The position numbers and the translations under genes are program-made. The notes under the pieces are model-generated. The model had not been told where the DNA came from. It searched no databases and saw only the letters and a program-made list of their open reading frames with translations. 64,000 nt of DNA. It comes from Glycine soja (lineage: Eukaryota > Streptophyta > Magnoliopsida > Fabales > Fabaceae). The stretch is taken from the NCBI RefSeq assembly GCF_004193775.1, contig NC_041021.1:5218001-5282000 (forward strand), given 5' to 3'. Shown here piece after piece: positions 36,048-46,949 of this stretch; the first letter of the stretch is position 1; every line of letters starts with the position of its first letter.

Positions 36048-36635
36048 GAGCACCTTTAATAGGGTTCTTAAACTCAAGAAATCCTATCTACCAAATTTAT
36101 TGTTATTCTTGTTCAAGAGTTCTCCATGTTAGAGGTTAGATTCTAAGAAAAGAATTTCACCTTTTTTCAAAACTTATTTTTTAATGTCATTTGAGAGAAA
36201 AGAGAGGTAATTTTGTTTTCCAGCACAAGTAAAATCCAAGCACCTAAATTCGATTCTACCACTAGAATAAAAAATAGCAAAAGTTTTTACATCCTATATG
36301 GAATCATAAGACCCACAAAAAGTGATCTAACAACTCAAATTGGGTTTTTCCACTAAAGAAGCTTCTTTAGGGGAATAACCCAATTTGGATAACTTTTTGT
36401 GGATCCCATGATTCCACATAAAATGCTAGAACTTTTGTCATTTTTTACTTTCAAGGATAAAATTCAATTTGAGTTCTTGAATTTTATTTATACAATTTTT
36501 TTTTAAAATAAGAGTTCTTTTGCTGAAACTCAACCAACAACATGAAGAACTCTTGAGTAAAAATAATGATAGATTTGGTGAATAAAGGTTTTTGAGCTCA
36601 AGAATCTAGCTCAAAAACTTCAATTAAAGATGCTC
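36048..36635. mobile_element. Fold-back MITE, PIF/Harbinger (Tourist) type
   Basis: A 588-bp element flanked by TAA on both sides (36045-36047 and 36636-36638), the 3-bp duplication typical of PIF/Harbinger. Ends are GAGCACCTTTAAT on the left and ATTAAAGATGCTC on the right. The inverted similarity runs almost the whole length: AACTCAAATTGGGTTTTTCC near 36332 mirrors GGGGAATAACCCAATTTGG near 36370. The centre is a perfect 18-bp palindrome, CTAAAGAAGCTTCTTTAG, at 36353-36370. No protein is encoded; mobilisation would depend on a transposase elsewhere. Confidence 0.82.
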
Positions 36636-36639
36636 TAAG

Positions 36640-37640
36640 ATTCAAAGTTTCAGAATTTGTTCCTCTCTCTCCCTTCCTCACGTCAACTCGTCTCTCTCTC
36701 TCTCTCTTTCTCACCCTCTCCCATTCTCATTTCTTTTTCATCGTCTTTTATTTTGGGTGGGTTTTGGATTAGTTAGGAGGTGTAGAAACAAAAAGTCCAA
36801 ATTTCAATTTCTGATTCGTGTTCTGGGCCCAAAAGTAGGTGACAGCCCATTCTGTCACTATTTGCACCCTCCGAAATTGAGTTCTGGACCTCAATTTTCC
36901 CTAGGCCTCTTTTACTAGTTGCATCCTAAGACTGCTATAAACACTCCCCTTGGCAGATTTTTGTTTTCTAACTTCCTAAGCTTAAATACTCTCCTATTTA
37001 TCTAATCCCATAAGTATATAAATCAAAACATATTTTTTTAGGATGATCCAATATTAATGTCCCAAACAAATTTAAACATGAACCAATCACAATTAGATCA
37101 TTGAACCTTGAACCATTGTGTTCATGGATTCAATGACTGATCTAATTTTAAAAATCTTAGTTTATATTATTATTTAGTTTTAAATATGTTTTTGGTTCCT
37201 CTTTATTTTATAGTCCCTTGAGTTGACAAAAAATGTTCTTTTTAATTTCTTTTCATAGACAAAAAAAACCTCAAGGTTGATTTTGAGGTGACATGGGAGG
37301 TGTCAATTTTACAATCCATAATGAAAACAAATTTTTGTTATTTTATATATACATAATATAAACAAGTTTTTGTCAAGAATATTTTTATATAAAAAAGACA
37401 TAAAAAGTTGGGGAGTGAAAAGATAAAATAGTGGAGTTCAAATACTATGACCTTAACTTTGCCTACTTTGGTAACCATACCTTACTTTGGGCTCAACTCA
37501 AAGACCAATGATTTGTTGCGGGAATGTGCTGTTGGTGGGGAGAGGGGGGGGGGGGGGGGTGTTAGTGTGTGAACATGTGAGGAAAAACAAAAAGTGTCCT
37601 TATTTAGTGTACTTAGAAAAGTGGATATAGCAAGGGCCTA
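36640..37640. other. Gene-free stretch between the MITE and the LINE
   Basis: It has a (TC)n-rich run at 36660-36725 and an uninterrupted run of 16 G at 37544-37559. No coding domain was recognised. The 3' end of the LINE probably lies near 37640 or somewhat further left, but no poly(A)-derived tract marks it. Confidence 0.5.
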
Positions 37641-37799
37641 AACTCCTTGGTGTTTCTGGATGTATAATGTGGATGTTTCAATGACGAGGGTGGATCTCTT
37701 GGTCCTTAGGAATTATATGGGGTGTTGGATTGGTGGTTCATGTAAGAATCTGGGGAGAGTCTCTATTTTAGCCGTAAAGGTTTATGGCTAAATGGTCCC

Positions 37800-40526
37800 A
37801 ACATGTGGATCAAGAGGTTTATCAAGGTAATATCCTTCCAAACCAACATTATCCCTTTCCAAGTATGAGAGTCATAGGGTTTGCACAGAACCGAAGGGAT
37901 AACAACATTCCCACATTTACACTTAGCCCTTAAAGTCCCAACCTAGAGATCATTCGGCTTATCAATAATATCCCAAGCCAACTTCATCATAAACGCCTTA
38001 TTGAATAAGTGAAGCTTCTTAAAGCCCATACCACTATCTTTTTTAGATTTACCAAACACTTTCCAAGAAATAGTGTGGCATCCTTTCCCAGCTTCACCAT
38101 CATTCCGAATAAATTTACTTTGGACCTTCTCCAACTCATCACAAGTTGTGTTAGGAATAGTGATAGATTGCATAGTATATGCATGAATGACTTGAATAAC
38201 TGATTGAGCAAGTGTAATCCTCCTTACAAAAGCTAAGTATTTAGCCTTCCATGACGCCAATCTTTGGTTTGCCTTCTACAGAATATGATGGTATTGCTCA
38301 TTTTTCTCCTTCCTATGGAGCAAAGGAAAGCCCAGGTATTGCCCTAGATCATAGGACTCTCAAGAATACTAGAGGTCTTATCATAGCTCACCCTAGTACC
38401 CGAGGCATTAGAGAATTCCTCCAAACAATCTTGAATGACCTCCATTTGTTGAAAAAAAAGCTTCGGAAAACAACAGGAGATTGTCTGCAAAGAAGAGATG
38501 AGAGAGAACATGACCATCACTTGTAAGCTTGATAGGCCGCCAAACAGTGTCATTCACCTTCAATTGAATCAACTGAGAAAGTCTTTCCACACAATACAAA
38601 AAGGTAACTGGATAGAGGATATCTTTGCCTAAGACCCCTCGAAAGATTGAAAGCATTACTCTTCTCCCCATTCAGTAGAACTTGGAAAGATGTGAAAGGC
38701 ATACACTCGTAAAAAATACTAAGGAAATGGTCATCAAAACCCAAATCCCTCAAAGTGTGAATGACAAAATCCCACTAAATGCTATCATATGCCTTCTCTA
38801 GAACAACTTTGATTGCCATAAACCCTTTTCTCCCTTTAGATCTTCTCGTCTTATGGAAAACTTCTTGAGCCATATTACCATTATCCCTCCCTTGTCTCCC
38901 TAGAATAAAGCTGGTCTAGTAGGGAGAAATAAGCCAGCCATACCGTACTTCAATTGAGTAGTGATAATCTTGGTATTGACCTTGTAGATAGCATTACACA
39001 AACTAATTGGTCTGAATTGCCTAATCAAAATAGCTTGCTCCACCATAGGAATAAACATAATGTAAGTTTGGTTTATGGAGGTAATCGAAGAATGGTCTCT
39101 GAACGCTTGTTTTATCCTTTGGCACATTGAATCCTAGCCACCTCCCATTTGGACTTAAAAAACATTGAATTCATCCCATCTGGCATAGGAAATTTGAGAT
39201 CCCCCTTACTGAAAACGACAACCATAACCTCATGATCCAAAGGAATGAACTGGACATGGCTTAATTATCGGGTAAGATACTAGGGAATAGACCCCTTTTA
39301 TTCCAACCAACGATATGACCCCCAATCCTTGAACGACTCTTGGAAATACTTCTCCACTAAAGCCTTTATGTCCCTTATCTCATGCACCTCAACACCATTA
39401 TCCATCATAAGGAAACAAATAGCTTTTCTTCTTTTCTTATTTACCACAGATAAGTGATAGAAATAAGAATTCCTATCACTAAATTTAATCTAATCACAAT
39501 GCGCTCATTGATACCAAAAAGCATCTTCATGGTGCAAAATCTTTTGATACTTCTTCCAAAGATACTCCTTTAACTTTACCAAACCTTGGGAGGTCCTCAA
39601 CATCATACTCTTGTCCACCTCCTCCATTCTAGCCACCGGCCTTCCCTTCAAATGGAAAATACTTCCAAAATGGTGTTGGTTCCAGTGTCCTGCTTGTTCC
39701 TTAAAATTTGAAGTAGCTTGATCCCACTGCCTGTCTCCTTCCCACACACCTTGAACGATGTTTTTGAAAGAGTCATCTGCCAATCAATTACACATAAACT
39801 GGAATTATGAAGCCCTTCTATTGTGCTTAGTAGGATGCATCTTAACCAACATCGGTCTATGGTTTGATTTGAAAGAGGGTAAATGCATAACCAATGCCTC
39901 TTCAAACATGAAACTCCACTCACTATTAGCTATATCCCTATAAAGCTTTTTAGTAGCACCCCTAGCTTCCCATATAAATTTAGGGCCCTTAAAAGCTATA
40001 TCTAGTAGATGACACTCATCCTTACACTCCTAAAATTGCTTCATAACAGAAAAATTAGGTTGGCCTACTCCTCTTTAATCATTAGAGAGAGTATAAACAT
40101 TGAAATCCCCAATGAGCATCCATGGATCATTACAAGATCTACCAACATCACAAATATTCCTCCACAACATACCCCTATTAGTTTGTTTAGGAGCCCCATA
40201 AACAACAGACATCCTCCAATACTACCCCCCAATCTATAAGCCACTTGAGCATGAATAACTTATGTATCATAGTTGATAATGGAGATCTTGAAGACGTCAT
40301 CCCACATTAGACAATACCCAAAACCTTCATCTTCCATTAAAAAGTTATGAACAAAACCAAGTTTCCTCCTAACCTTGTCCGCACTAGTCTCACTAATATG
40401 AGGTTCAATGACCACTAAAATCGGGAATCTATATTTCAATTTTAGGTCCCTAATCAAGGAAGGGAATTCGTTGCAACCTGCTCCTTTAACATTCCAACAA
40501 AAAACATTACAATTCTTAAACTCCAT
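37800..40526 (-). pseudogene. LINE ORF2 pseudogene (endonuclease and RT)
   Basis: Read on the minus strand from a likely start at 40526. The AP-endonuclease N-terminus shows a CWNVKGAG block and an IEPHIS block. RT blocks follow: RPISLCNAIYKV (about 39020), SRGLRQRYPLS (about 38590) and LFFADNLLLF (about 38485). The last corresponds to the catalytic FADD motif, with the second Asp replaced by Asn (codon 38480-38482). A C-terminal region (38260-37943, then on to about 37800) includes the MASWKAKYLAF and MGFKKLHLFNKAFMMKLAW blocks typical of plant L1 ORF2. Several frameshifts and stops separate the blocks. The product would nick target DNA and copy the LINE RNA; here it is dead. Confidence 0.85.
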
Positions 40527-41367
40527 AAAAAAAATTAGAAAAAAGGAAAGGAGAAAAACCATAACACCCTAACCAATCAATATGAGCTATGGACATGCAC
40601 ATCCTCCACCTGAACCTTTTGCTCCAGCATTATTCCCTCACCAGTAGAAAGTTCCTCCCCTGACTTGGTACCCCCCATGTCTTGAAAGGCCAAAACCCTT
40701 CTATGACTAAAAGCTCATTCACCCTGAATAAAATTTGCCTTATCAAGCCCTTCATCCTTCCCAAGCAACCATTGATCTCAATCCTACTTCCCATCTTCAC
40801 CTTTATTTATCCGAACCTGACTAGAGTTTTTGTAAGGATGAACTTTACAGGAAAAAAGTATTGCCCTATCGCTTTCATCTTGATCTTCTTACCAGGAGCA
40901 GGGCCCACTTTCATCTTCTAGTTGGCTTTGTTTAGCTTAGAAGTCCCTACCATGGTATTAAAATCTTCATTCCTGGAAGCACCCCCAAAAATTCCTTCTA
41001 TCACCCTCTTCATATCAACAATTTTCTTTGGGCCTAAGCCTATCCCATGGTTATCCATACCCACCACCTCCATCTAGTCCTTACTCTCATGACCCTTCAC
41101 CTCCTCCTTCCAACAAGATCCTTCCTTAATAATACCATCCTTGGTAGGCCCTTCTATGGTTGCCAAGCCATCCTTAATAATAGCATCTTTTTCATATATT
41201 TTATATTGTTCTTGACCCTAAAGAACACCTTCATAGAAATACCCTTCTTATGGCCCATCTCCACTTTCTATCACCCCTGAGTCAGAATATGTTTTTTTTC
41301 CTTCTTGCCCACACCGTTACCAGTCGAATCATGGGGCGAATCTAAAGCCAAGAACCTTGATCATAAT

Positions 41368-42720
41368 TGATGCAATCCTACCGCGCAAGGGCATTGGATA
41401 GAAGACTCCAAGAATATTGGGCCAAAGATGCAAGAGAAGGCCCTAGGGTTCTCATGAGCCTTAGGGTAGATTTCAGGCCCATACGCTAAGTATGAGCCCG
41501 CTTATCTTTGTACATATTAGATTAAGGTTTAATTATTTTTGGACCTTATATTTAGGGATCCATAATATAGGTAAGGTACCCTAGAAATGTAAGATTTTTC
41601 AGCCCTTGTATTTTAGGGCACCTAGACTAGTTTTTGTATTAGGGGTAGTTTTGTAATTTCACATACATTAAAGGAATATTTGATATGTGTGGTTGGAAAT
41701 AAATTTAATTGAATTGGGAGAAGCCCAATCCAATTAAATTTTAGAGGGGGATGTGAGCATTTACTTGCTACACCCCATTGCCACATCATATAGTCACACT
41801 TTGTGCATGTCCTTCATGCTTTACATGCCTCATGACACCTAAGCACACTTAGTGGAGAATCTTGGACTTGATCTTGGATTAGTGGGCTGAACTATAGCTA
41901 AAACTCACTAACCATAATTAGTGAAATTTTGGCTCCAAAATTTGGCTCCACAAATTTAATTTCAAATTCAAGTGAAATTTGAATAGAAATTCAAATTTCC
42001 CTCCAATTTTGTGTGACACTTAGGCTATAAATAAAGGCCATGTGTGTGTATTTTTCAAATTTGATCATTTGAGAATTATACTTCAAAGTTCAAACCTCAT
42101 TTGAGGCACAAAATTTTGTGCTCCTTCTCTTCCTCTCCCTCCACTCATCTTCTTCTTCCTTCAAGCTCTTATCCTTGGCTTCCTATGGTGGTGAGCTTCT
42201 TCTTGACTCATCTTCTCCTTGAAGTGGCATCTCCAATCATCATTCTTCCATCTCCATTCTGCTGCCATTAATCTTCAAGAAGCAAAGGACTCCATTAATG
42301 TTCTTTTGCTTCCTCTATCTTTTTGTTCGATCAATTCACTTTAAATCCTTGTTATTCATCTTATTCTCCATGTATATCCTCCATTGTCTTGTGGTTTGGT
42401 GCTATTTAGAGTAGATTCAAAAAAATAAACCGATTAAATCTTAGATCTACACTTGTTCTTGCATTTCTATGGTTCAAGTTTTATAGATCTACTCTTGAAT
42501 TATGTTTTTGTGTTGATTTTAGGTTCTATCATTTTTCAGTCATAATCTTCTTGTGCTGAACCTTTAGATCTAAATTTTCTTCCAAAATATTGATTAGAAA
42601 AAAAACACAAAAATCTAAGTGTAAATCACTTATTGATAAGAATACATGAACAAATGTATCTAGAATTCAATCAATAAAATAAAAATTCAACACAAATATA
42701 CAACATAATGTGACTAGCCA
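41368..42720 (+). repeat. LTR A (left LTR), 3' end approximate
   Basis: Starts TGATGCAATCC. A TATA box TATAAATA lies at 42026-42033. Similarity to B and C is clear to about 42145. The LTR 3' end is not determined because I cannot see a clear CA/primer-site junction; 42720 is a guess within 42500-42850. Confidence 0.6.
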
Positions 42721-42851
42721 CACCTAGTTTATCTTGTTATTGCATAGTACTTTTTTCTTTCTTATCACTCTTATCTTGAGTTCTTTTGGAACCTTAGCTT
42801 TTACCTTTTTTACAAACCCCTAACATGAAAGAACCACAACTTAGGAACCAA

Positions 42852-43865
42852 CATGAGTCATCATTCATCTAGTGTTAATGGCGAGGGTACTAGTCATAAG
42901 GATCTTCTATCTAGAATCTTAGATTAGTTGAGTTCCCTCAAGTTATGGAAATAAAAACTAGAAAGAAAAGAAAAAGGACAAGAGAGGGTAAAAATAAATC
43001 AAGATGAGAGAGAACAAATAAGGGAAGAAGAAAGAAGGAAAATACTAAAAGAGTTAAGAAAAGAAAAACATGCCTCCTATAGTAGTCATAACTCTTGTAA
43101 GAGCCTAAGTGAAGAACTTCGTGACTATTATGAAGGAAGGCATAGGTCACATCTTAGACCTCACTCCGATAGGAGAGAAAAGGAAAGAAATTCTCAAGAG
43201 GCTAACATTAACCTCTCATACTTCCATGGGAAGGACAATGTAGAGACTAACTTAGATTGGGAAATAAGGGTAGAGCAACAACTTAAAAGGAAGTCTACTT
43301 CAAAATCTTATGGCTCTCACTCTTATCCAAAGAAAGACCAAGGTCAAGGAATCTTAGGGATGACACCTTCTAAGTCGAAAGATGATAAGGGGAAGACAAT
43401 AGAAAAGTAACCCTTAAGGCTAGTATGCAAGAGAAGACTAGCTCCATGAAGTGCTTTAAATGTCTTGGAAGAGGACACATTATTTCGCAATGCCCCACCA
43501 AGAAAACCATGATTATGAGGGGCCAAGACATTTGTAGTAGCCAAGATGAGGCTACTACTTCACCTTCCTCTAGTGAAAGTGAAGAAGCAAAAGGGGAAGA
43601 ATCTAGGAAAGAGATCTACCCCCAAGAAGAAGGACAACCTTTAATGGTTAAGGAAGAGTGTAAGGAGGTAAGTGTCTCCTCCAAGAGGTTAGCTAAGAAG
43701 GAAAGACATTTTGAAATAAAGACAAATATTAAAGAAATTTCTCCTCTTAGACAACCTCCACATTTTCTCCTTTGTAAAAAGACAATTGTTAGCATTGCCA
43801 CATCTCTTAGGCTTGAGTTTATTCCTCAAGTAAAGGAGTTGTTGGATGATGGTTTGGTTTGCAAG
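42852..43865 (+). pseudogene. gag and start of pol, chromovirus-like
   Basis: A start-like ATG at 42852 is followed by broken gag frames rich in Glu/Arg/Lys (about 42950-43200). A later frame (43425-43871) holds a CCHC zinc knuckle, CFKCLGRGHIISQC at 43452-43493, which binds element RNA in particles. A Glu/Ser-rich spacer and an FIPQVKELLDDGLV block follow, the latter corresponding to the start of reverse transcriptase. The expected protease cannot be seen, so a deletion is likely. The stop at 43869 ends the frame. Confidence 0.7.
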
Positions 43866-44400
43866 AGCTGAAATCTTTGTTGGTGCCCAAAATAGGTATT
43901 ATTAGGCACAAAATCCCTAAAATAGGTAGTATGATGAATGTTTTGAGTGGTGCAACCCTCTTTTGTAAAATCACTCGTACACCCAACATCTTCATGATTT
44001 GTGTACATAGGGACTCATTAGGTAGGTTTGTTCTTATTTTTAGTTTTAATACAAACTTAGACACTCATATGGGACACCTTAGATTTGTCATACTTTTTGG
44101 TAGGAATAATCAACATGAAAATACAGAAAAGGTATGTTTTATTGCATTACTTTTCTTACTTTTTTAAATAGTGATCAAAAGGTTCCTATGAACACTAAGA
44201 GAATAAAGGTCATTCTTGAGTGGCCCATTCCACCAAGTATAAGAAAAATTTGGGGCTTCCATGACTTAAAAAACTTTTACAAAAGGTTTGTCCCATATTT
44301 TTCCATACTTGTAGAACCACTCATTGAGTGTGTGAAGAACCATGTTCCTTCATGCGAAGATGCCCAGGAAATGAGTTTTTAGACCTTACCTTACTTCAAC
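43866..44400 (+). pseudogene. Reverse transcriptase remnant with large deletions
   Basis: Scattered blocks in several frames match Ty3/gypsy RT of the chromovirus (Reina-like) type: LGRFVLIFSFNTNLDTHMGHLR (first part only in the expected order), VILEWPIPPSIRKIWGFHDL and FYKRFVPYFSILVEPL. The catalytic YxDD block is not recognisable. RNase H and integrase are missing: the sequence goes within about 100 bp to a DLRSNPFQ-like C-terminus next to the polypurine tract. Confidence 0.65.
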
Positions 44401-44503
44401 ATACCAAACACCACTAATACATATGTTTTTGTTCTTTTTACAAGTGTTGAGGAAAAAAGCCCAGAGTTTCAAGGACATCGGGATTTGAGGTCAAATCCTT
44501 TTC

Positions 44504-44516
44504 AAGGGGGAGGGAA
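44504..44516 (+). promoter_or_regulatory. Polypurine tract before LTR B
   Basis: AAGGGGGAGGGAA lies directly before TGATGTAATCC of LTR B. It would prime plus-strand DNA synthesis and shows that B is a true 3' LTR start. Confidence 0.8.
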
Positions 44517-45300
44517 TGATGTAATCCTACCCCACAAGGACTTTGGATGGAAGACTCCAAGAAGATTGGGCCAAAGATGCAAGAGAAGGCCCTAGGGTTC
44601 TCATGAGCCTTAGGGTAGATTTCAGGCCCATGATCTAATATGAGCCCACTTATCTTTGTACATATTAGATTAAGGTTTCATTATTTTTGGGCCTTGTATT
44701 TAGGGCTCCATAATATAGGTAATGTACCCTAGAAATGTAGGATTTTTTAGTCCTTGTATTTTAGAGCACCTAGACTAGTTTTTGTATTGGGGGTAGTTTT
44801 GTAATTTCACATGCATTAAGTGAATATTTGTTGTGTGTGGTTGGAAATAAATTTAATCGAATTGGGCGAAGCCCAATACAATTAAATTTTAGAGGGGGAG
44901 GTGAGCATTTGCTTGCTACACCCCATTGCCACATCATATAGTCACACTTTGTGCATGTTCTTCATGCTTTACATGCCTCATGACACCTAAGCACACTTAG
45001 TGGAAAATCTTGGATTTGATCTTGTATTAGTGGGCTGAACCATAACTAAAATTCACTAATCATAATTAGTGAAATTTTGGCTCCAAAATTTGGCTCCGCA
45101 AATTCAATTTGAAATTTAAGTGAAATTTGAATAAAAAATCAAATTTCCCTCCAATTTTGTGTGACATTTAGGCTATAAATAAAGGCCATCTGTGTGCATT
45201 TTTTCAACTTTGATCATTTCAGAATTACACTTCAAGGTTTAGACCTCATTTGAGACACAAAATTTCGTGCTCCTTTTCTCCTTCTCCTACCTCCAAGATG
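44517..45300 (+). repeat. LTR B, truncated 3' LTR
   Basis: Starts TGATGTAATCC and follows LTR A through the TATA box (TATAAATA at 45174-45181), then changes near 45285-45300 into text reverse-complementary to LTR sequence. The U5 end is absent. It differs from A at more positions than C does. Confidence 0.8.
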
Positions 45301-46089
45301 AGTCAAGAAGAAGCTCAAATGAGGTCTGAACTTTGTGCGAAATTTTGTGCCTTGAATGAGGTCTGAACTTTGAAGTGTAATTCTCAAATGATCAAAGTTA
45401 AAAAAATGCACACACATGGCCTCTATTTATAGCCTATGTGTCACACAAAATTGGAGGGAAATTTGAATTTCTATTCAAATTTCACTTAAATTTGAAATTG
45501 AATTTGTGGAGCCAAATTTTGGAGCCAAAATTTCACTAATTATGATTAGTGAATTTTAGCTATGGTTCAGCCCACTAATCCAAGATCAAGTCCAAGATTC
45601 TCCACTAAGTGTGCTTAGGTGTCATGAGGCATGTAAAGCATGAAGAACATGCACAAAGTGTGATTATATGATGTGACAATGGGGTGTAGCAAGCAAATGC
45701 TCACCTCTCCCTCTAAAATTTAATTGGATTGGACTTCTCCCAATTCAATTAAATTTATTTCCAACCACACACATCAAATATTGACTTAATGCAGGTGAAA
45801 TTACAAAACTACTCCTGATACAAAAACTAGTCTAGGTGCCCTAAAATACAAGGGCTGGAAAATCCTACATTTCTAGGGTACCTTACCTATATTATGGAGC
45901 CCTAAATACAAGACTAAAAAATAATGAAACCTTAATCTAATATGTACAAAGATAAGTGGGCTCATACTTAGCCCATGGGCCTGAAATCTACCCTAAGGCT
46001 CATGAGAACCCTAGGGCCTTCTCTTGCATCTTTGGCCCAATATTCTTGGAGTCTTCTATCCAATGCCCTTGCAGGGTAGGATTGCATCA
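45301..46089 (-). repeat. LTR C, inverted partial LTR at the right end
   Basis: Reverse complement of LTR U3 and the region around the TATA box, ending at GGATTGCATCA. Its TATA box reads leftwards (TATAAATA on the minus strand, 45424-45431) and faces that of LTR B across about 245 bp. The start carries AGTCAAGAAGAAGCTC, the reverse complement of text in LTR A at about 42190-42210. An internal duplication of AATGAGGTCTGAACTTTG lies at about 45318 and 45356. Confidence 0.85.
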
Positions 46090-46949
46090 ATAATAGCCCC
46101 ACTCCCTTCTGCTCTTTGTCATAAAGTTTTACAACATTTTCCCCTTATGCTCCCCTTAACTTTTCACAGACATTGATTGCCTTTTACTATTCCTTGATAC
46201 TAACATCCATGAACCAAATATGTTGGCATCCTCGTGCCTTTTATTTGCATTACTCACACTTATCTTCTCCTTTTATTTCACATTTACCACAATCTCTGGT
46301 CCCTTATCAAAAGCTTTGCATTGTTCCTTTTTATGCTCGAATTGGCCACACCCAAAGCACACTAGATTCAAACCCTCATACTCCATTGGGAAGACCTGTT
46401 GCTAAATCTCAAAGGCTAGGACTACAGTTTTAGTCAAATCAACCGCTATACACAATCTTGCAAAATGTGTCCTTTCCGTCATAAACTCATCACCTCTTCC
46501 ATACTCTATTCTATGCAAGGTATTATAATCTAACCCTAATCCAAACTGGGACTTTCTTAAGTTCATTCTTTGAGGGTTGAATCCAGGATGCCACCTTTGA
46601 ATAGTTAGGTAATGGCCCATCACCATCCACGACCTTTCACTCAACACCTATTTCACATCCTCCCAATTTGCAAAGGATACCAGGAAAAAATCATTATACA
46701 AGTGTAACACTTTCATACCACTATTAGGGTTCCACAATCTTAGGAGTCTCGCCTTCAGTTGTCTCCAACCTATCCTTTTCCCCAAAAGCTTAACTATTAG
46801 GGACCTCTTTTAAGGCTGACAAGCTCTCTTGACTTCCTCCTTAGAGACCTTCAATGTTGAGTACAACGGGTATCCAATCTACCCGAAAGCTCCTCATACC
46901 AAGCAAAGCCCTGCTAAATAGCTTCCTCTAGTAGAGAATCCTCCCCATA

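Larger units (their letters stand above)
41368..46089 (+). mobile_element. Chromovirus-like LTR element with inverted U3 ends
   Basis: Left to right: a plus-oriented LTR (A, from 41368), gag and pol remnants, a polypurine tract, a second plus-oriented LTR (B, from 44517) lacking its 3' part, then an inverted partial LTR (C, to 46089). The outer ends are therefore both U3 starts (TGATGCAATCC and its reverse complement) rather than U3 and U5. An exact 5-bp duplication surrounds the whole. B and C meet head-on near 45303, making a palindrome of about 1.57 kb. C resembles A more than B (for example GGGCATTGGATAGAAG in A and C, GGACTTTGGATGGAAG in B). Pol is mostly deleted. Confidence 0.85.
41363..46094. 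repeat. Target duplication ATAAT around the inverted-end LTR element
   Basis: ATAAT occurs at 41363-41367 and 46090-46094, directly outside TGATGCAATCC on the left and GGATTGCATCA on the right. The 5 bp are identical. LINE ORF1 text continues on both sides, which shows a single insertion event. Confidence 0.9.
40600..46946 (-). pseudogene. LINE ORF1 pseudogene (DUF4283-like), in two parts
   Basis: The N-terminal part runs from about 46946 to 46095 on the minus strand, the C-terminal part from 41362 to about 40600, with an LTR element between. The clearest block (46647-46402) reads ERSWMVMGHYLTIQRWHP and then FARLCIAVDLTK, the DUF4283 fold of plant LINE ORF1 nucleic-acid-binding proteins. Upstream, LIVKLLGKRIGW-like text matches the same family. 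Stops and frame changes occur in both parts, and the CACTA element removes the start. Confidence 0.75.
37640..46949 (-). mobile_element. Degenerate L1-type LINE, interrupted twice
   Basis: On the minus strand the order is ORF1 (DUF4283-like), then ORF2 with endonuclease, reverse transcriptase and C-terminal region. An LTR element (41368-46089) splits ORF1, and the CACTA element starting at 46950 cuts off its 5' end. Stops and frameshifts are frequent throughout. This is the oldest layer of this side of the window. Confidence 0.85.

Noticed and set aside
43344..44064. Minus-strand frames over the chromovirus-like gag
   Set aside because: The plus strand holds the CCHC knuckle and RT text; the minus frames are shadows.
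41368..46089. DNA transposon with long terminal inverted repeats
   Set aside because: The interior has a gag zinc knuckle, RT text and a polypurine tract next to LTR B, so it is a retrotransposon; the inverted ends are secondary.
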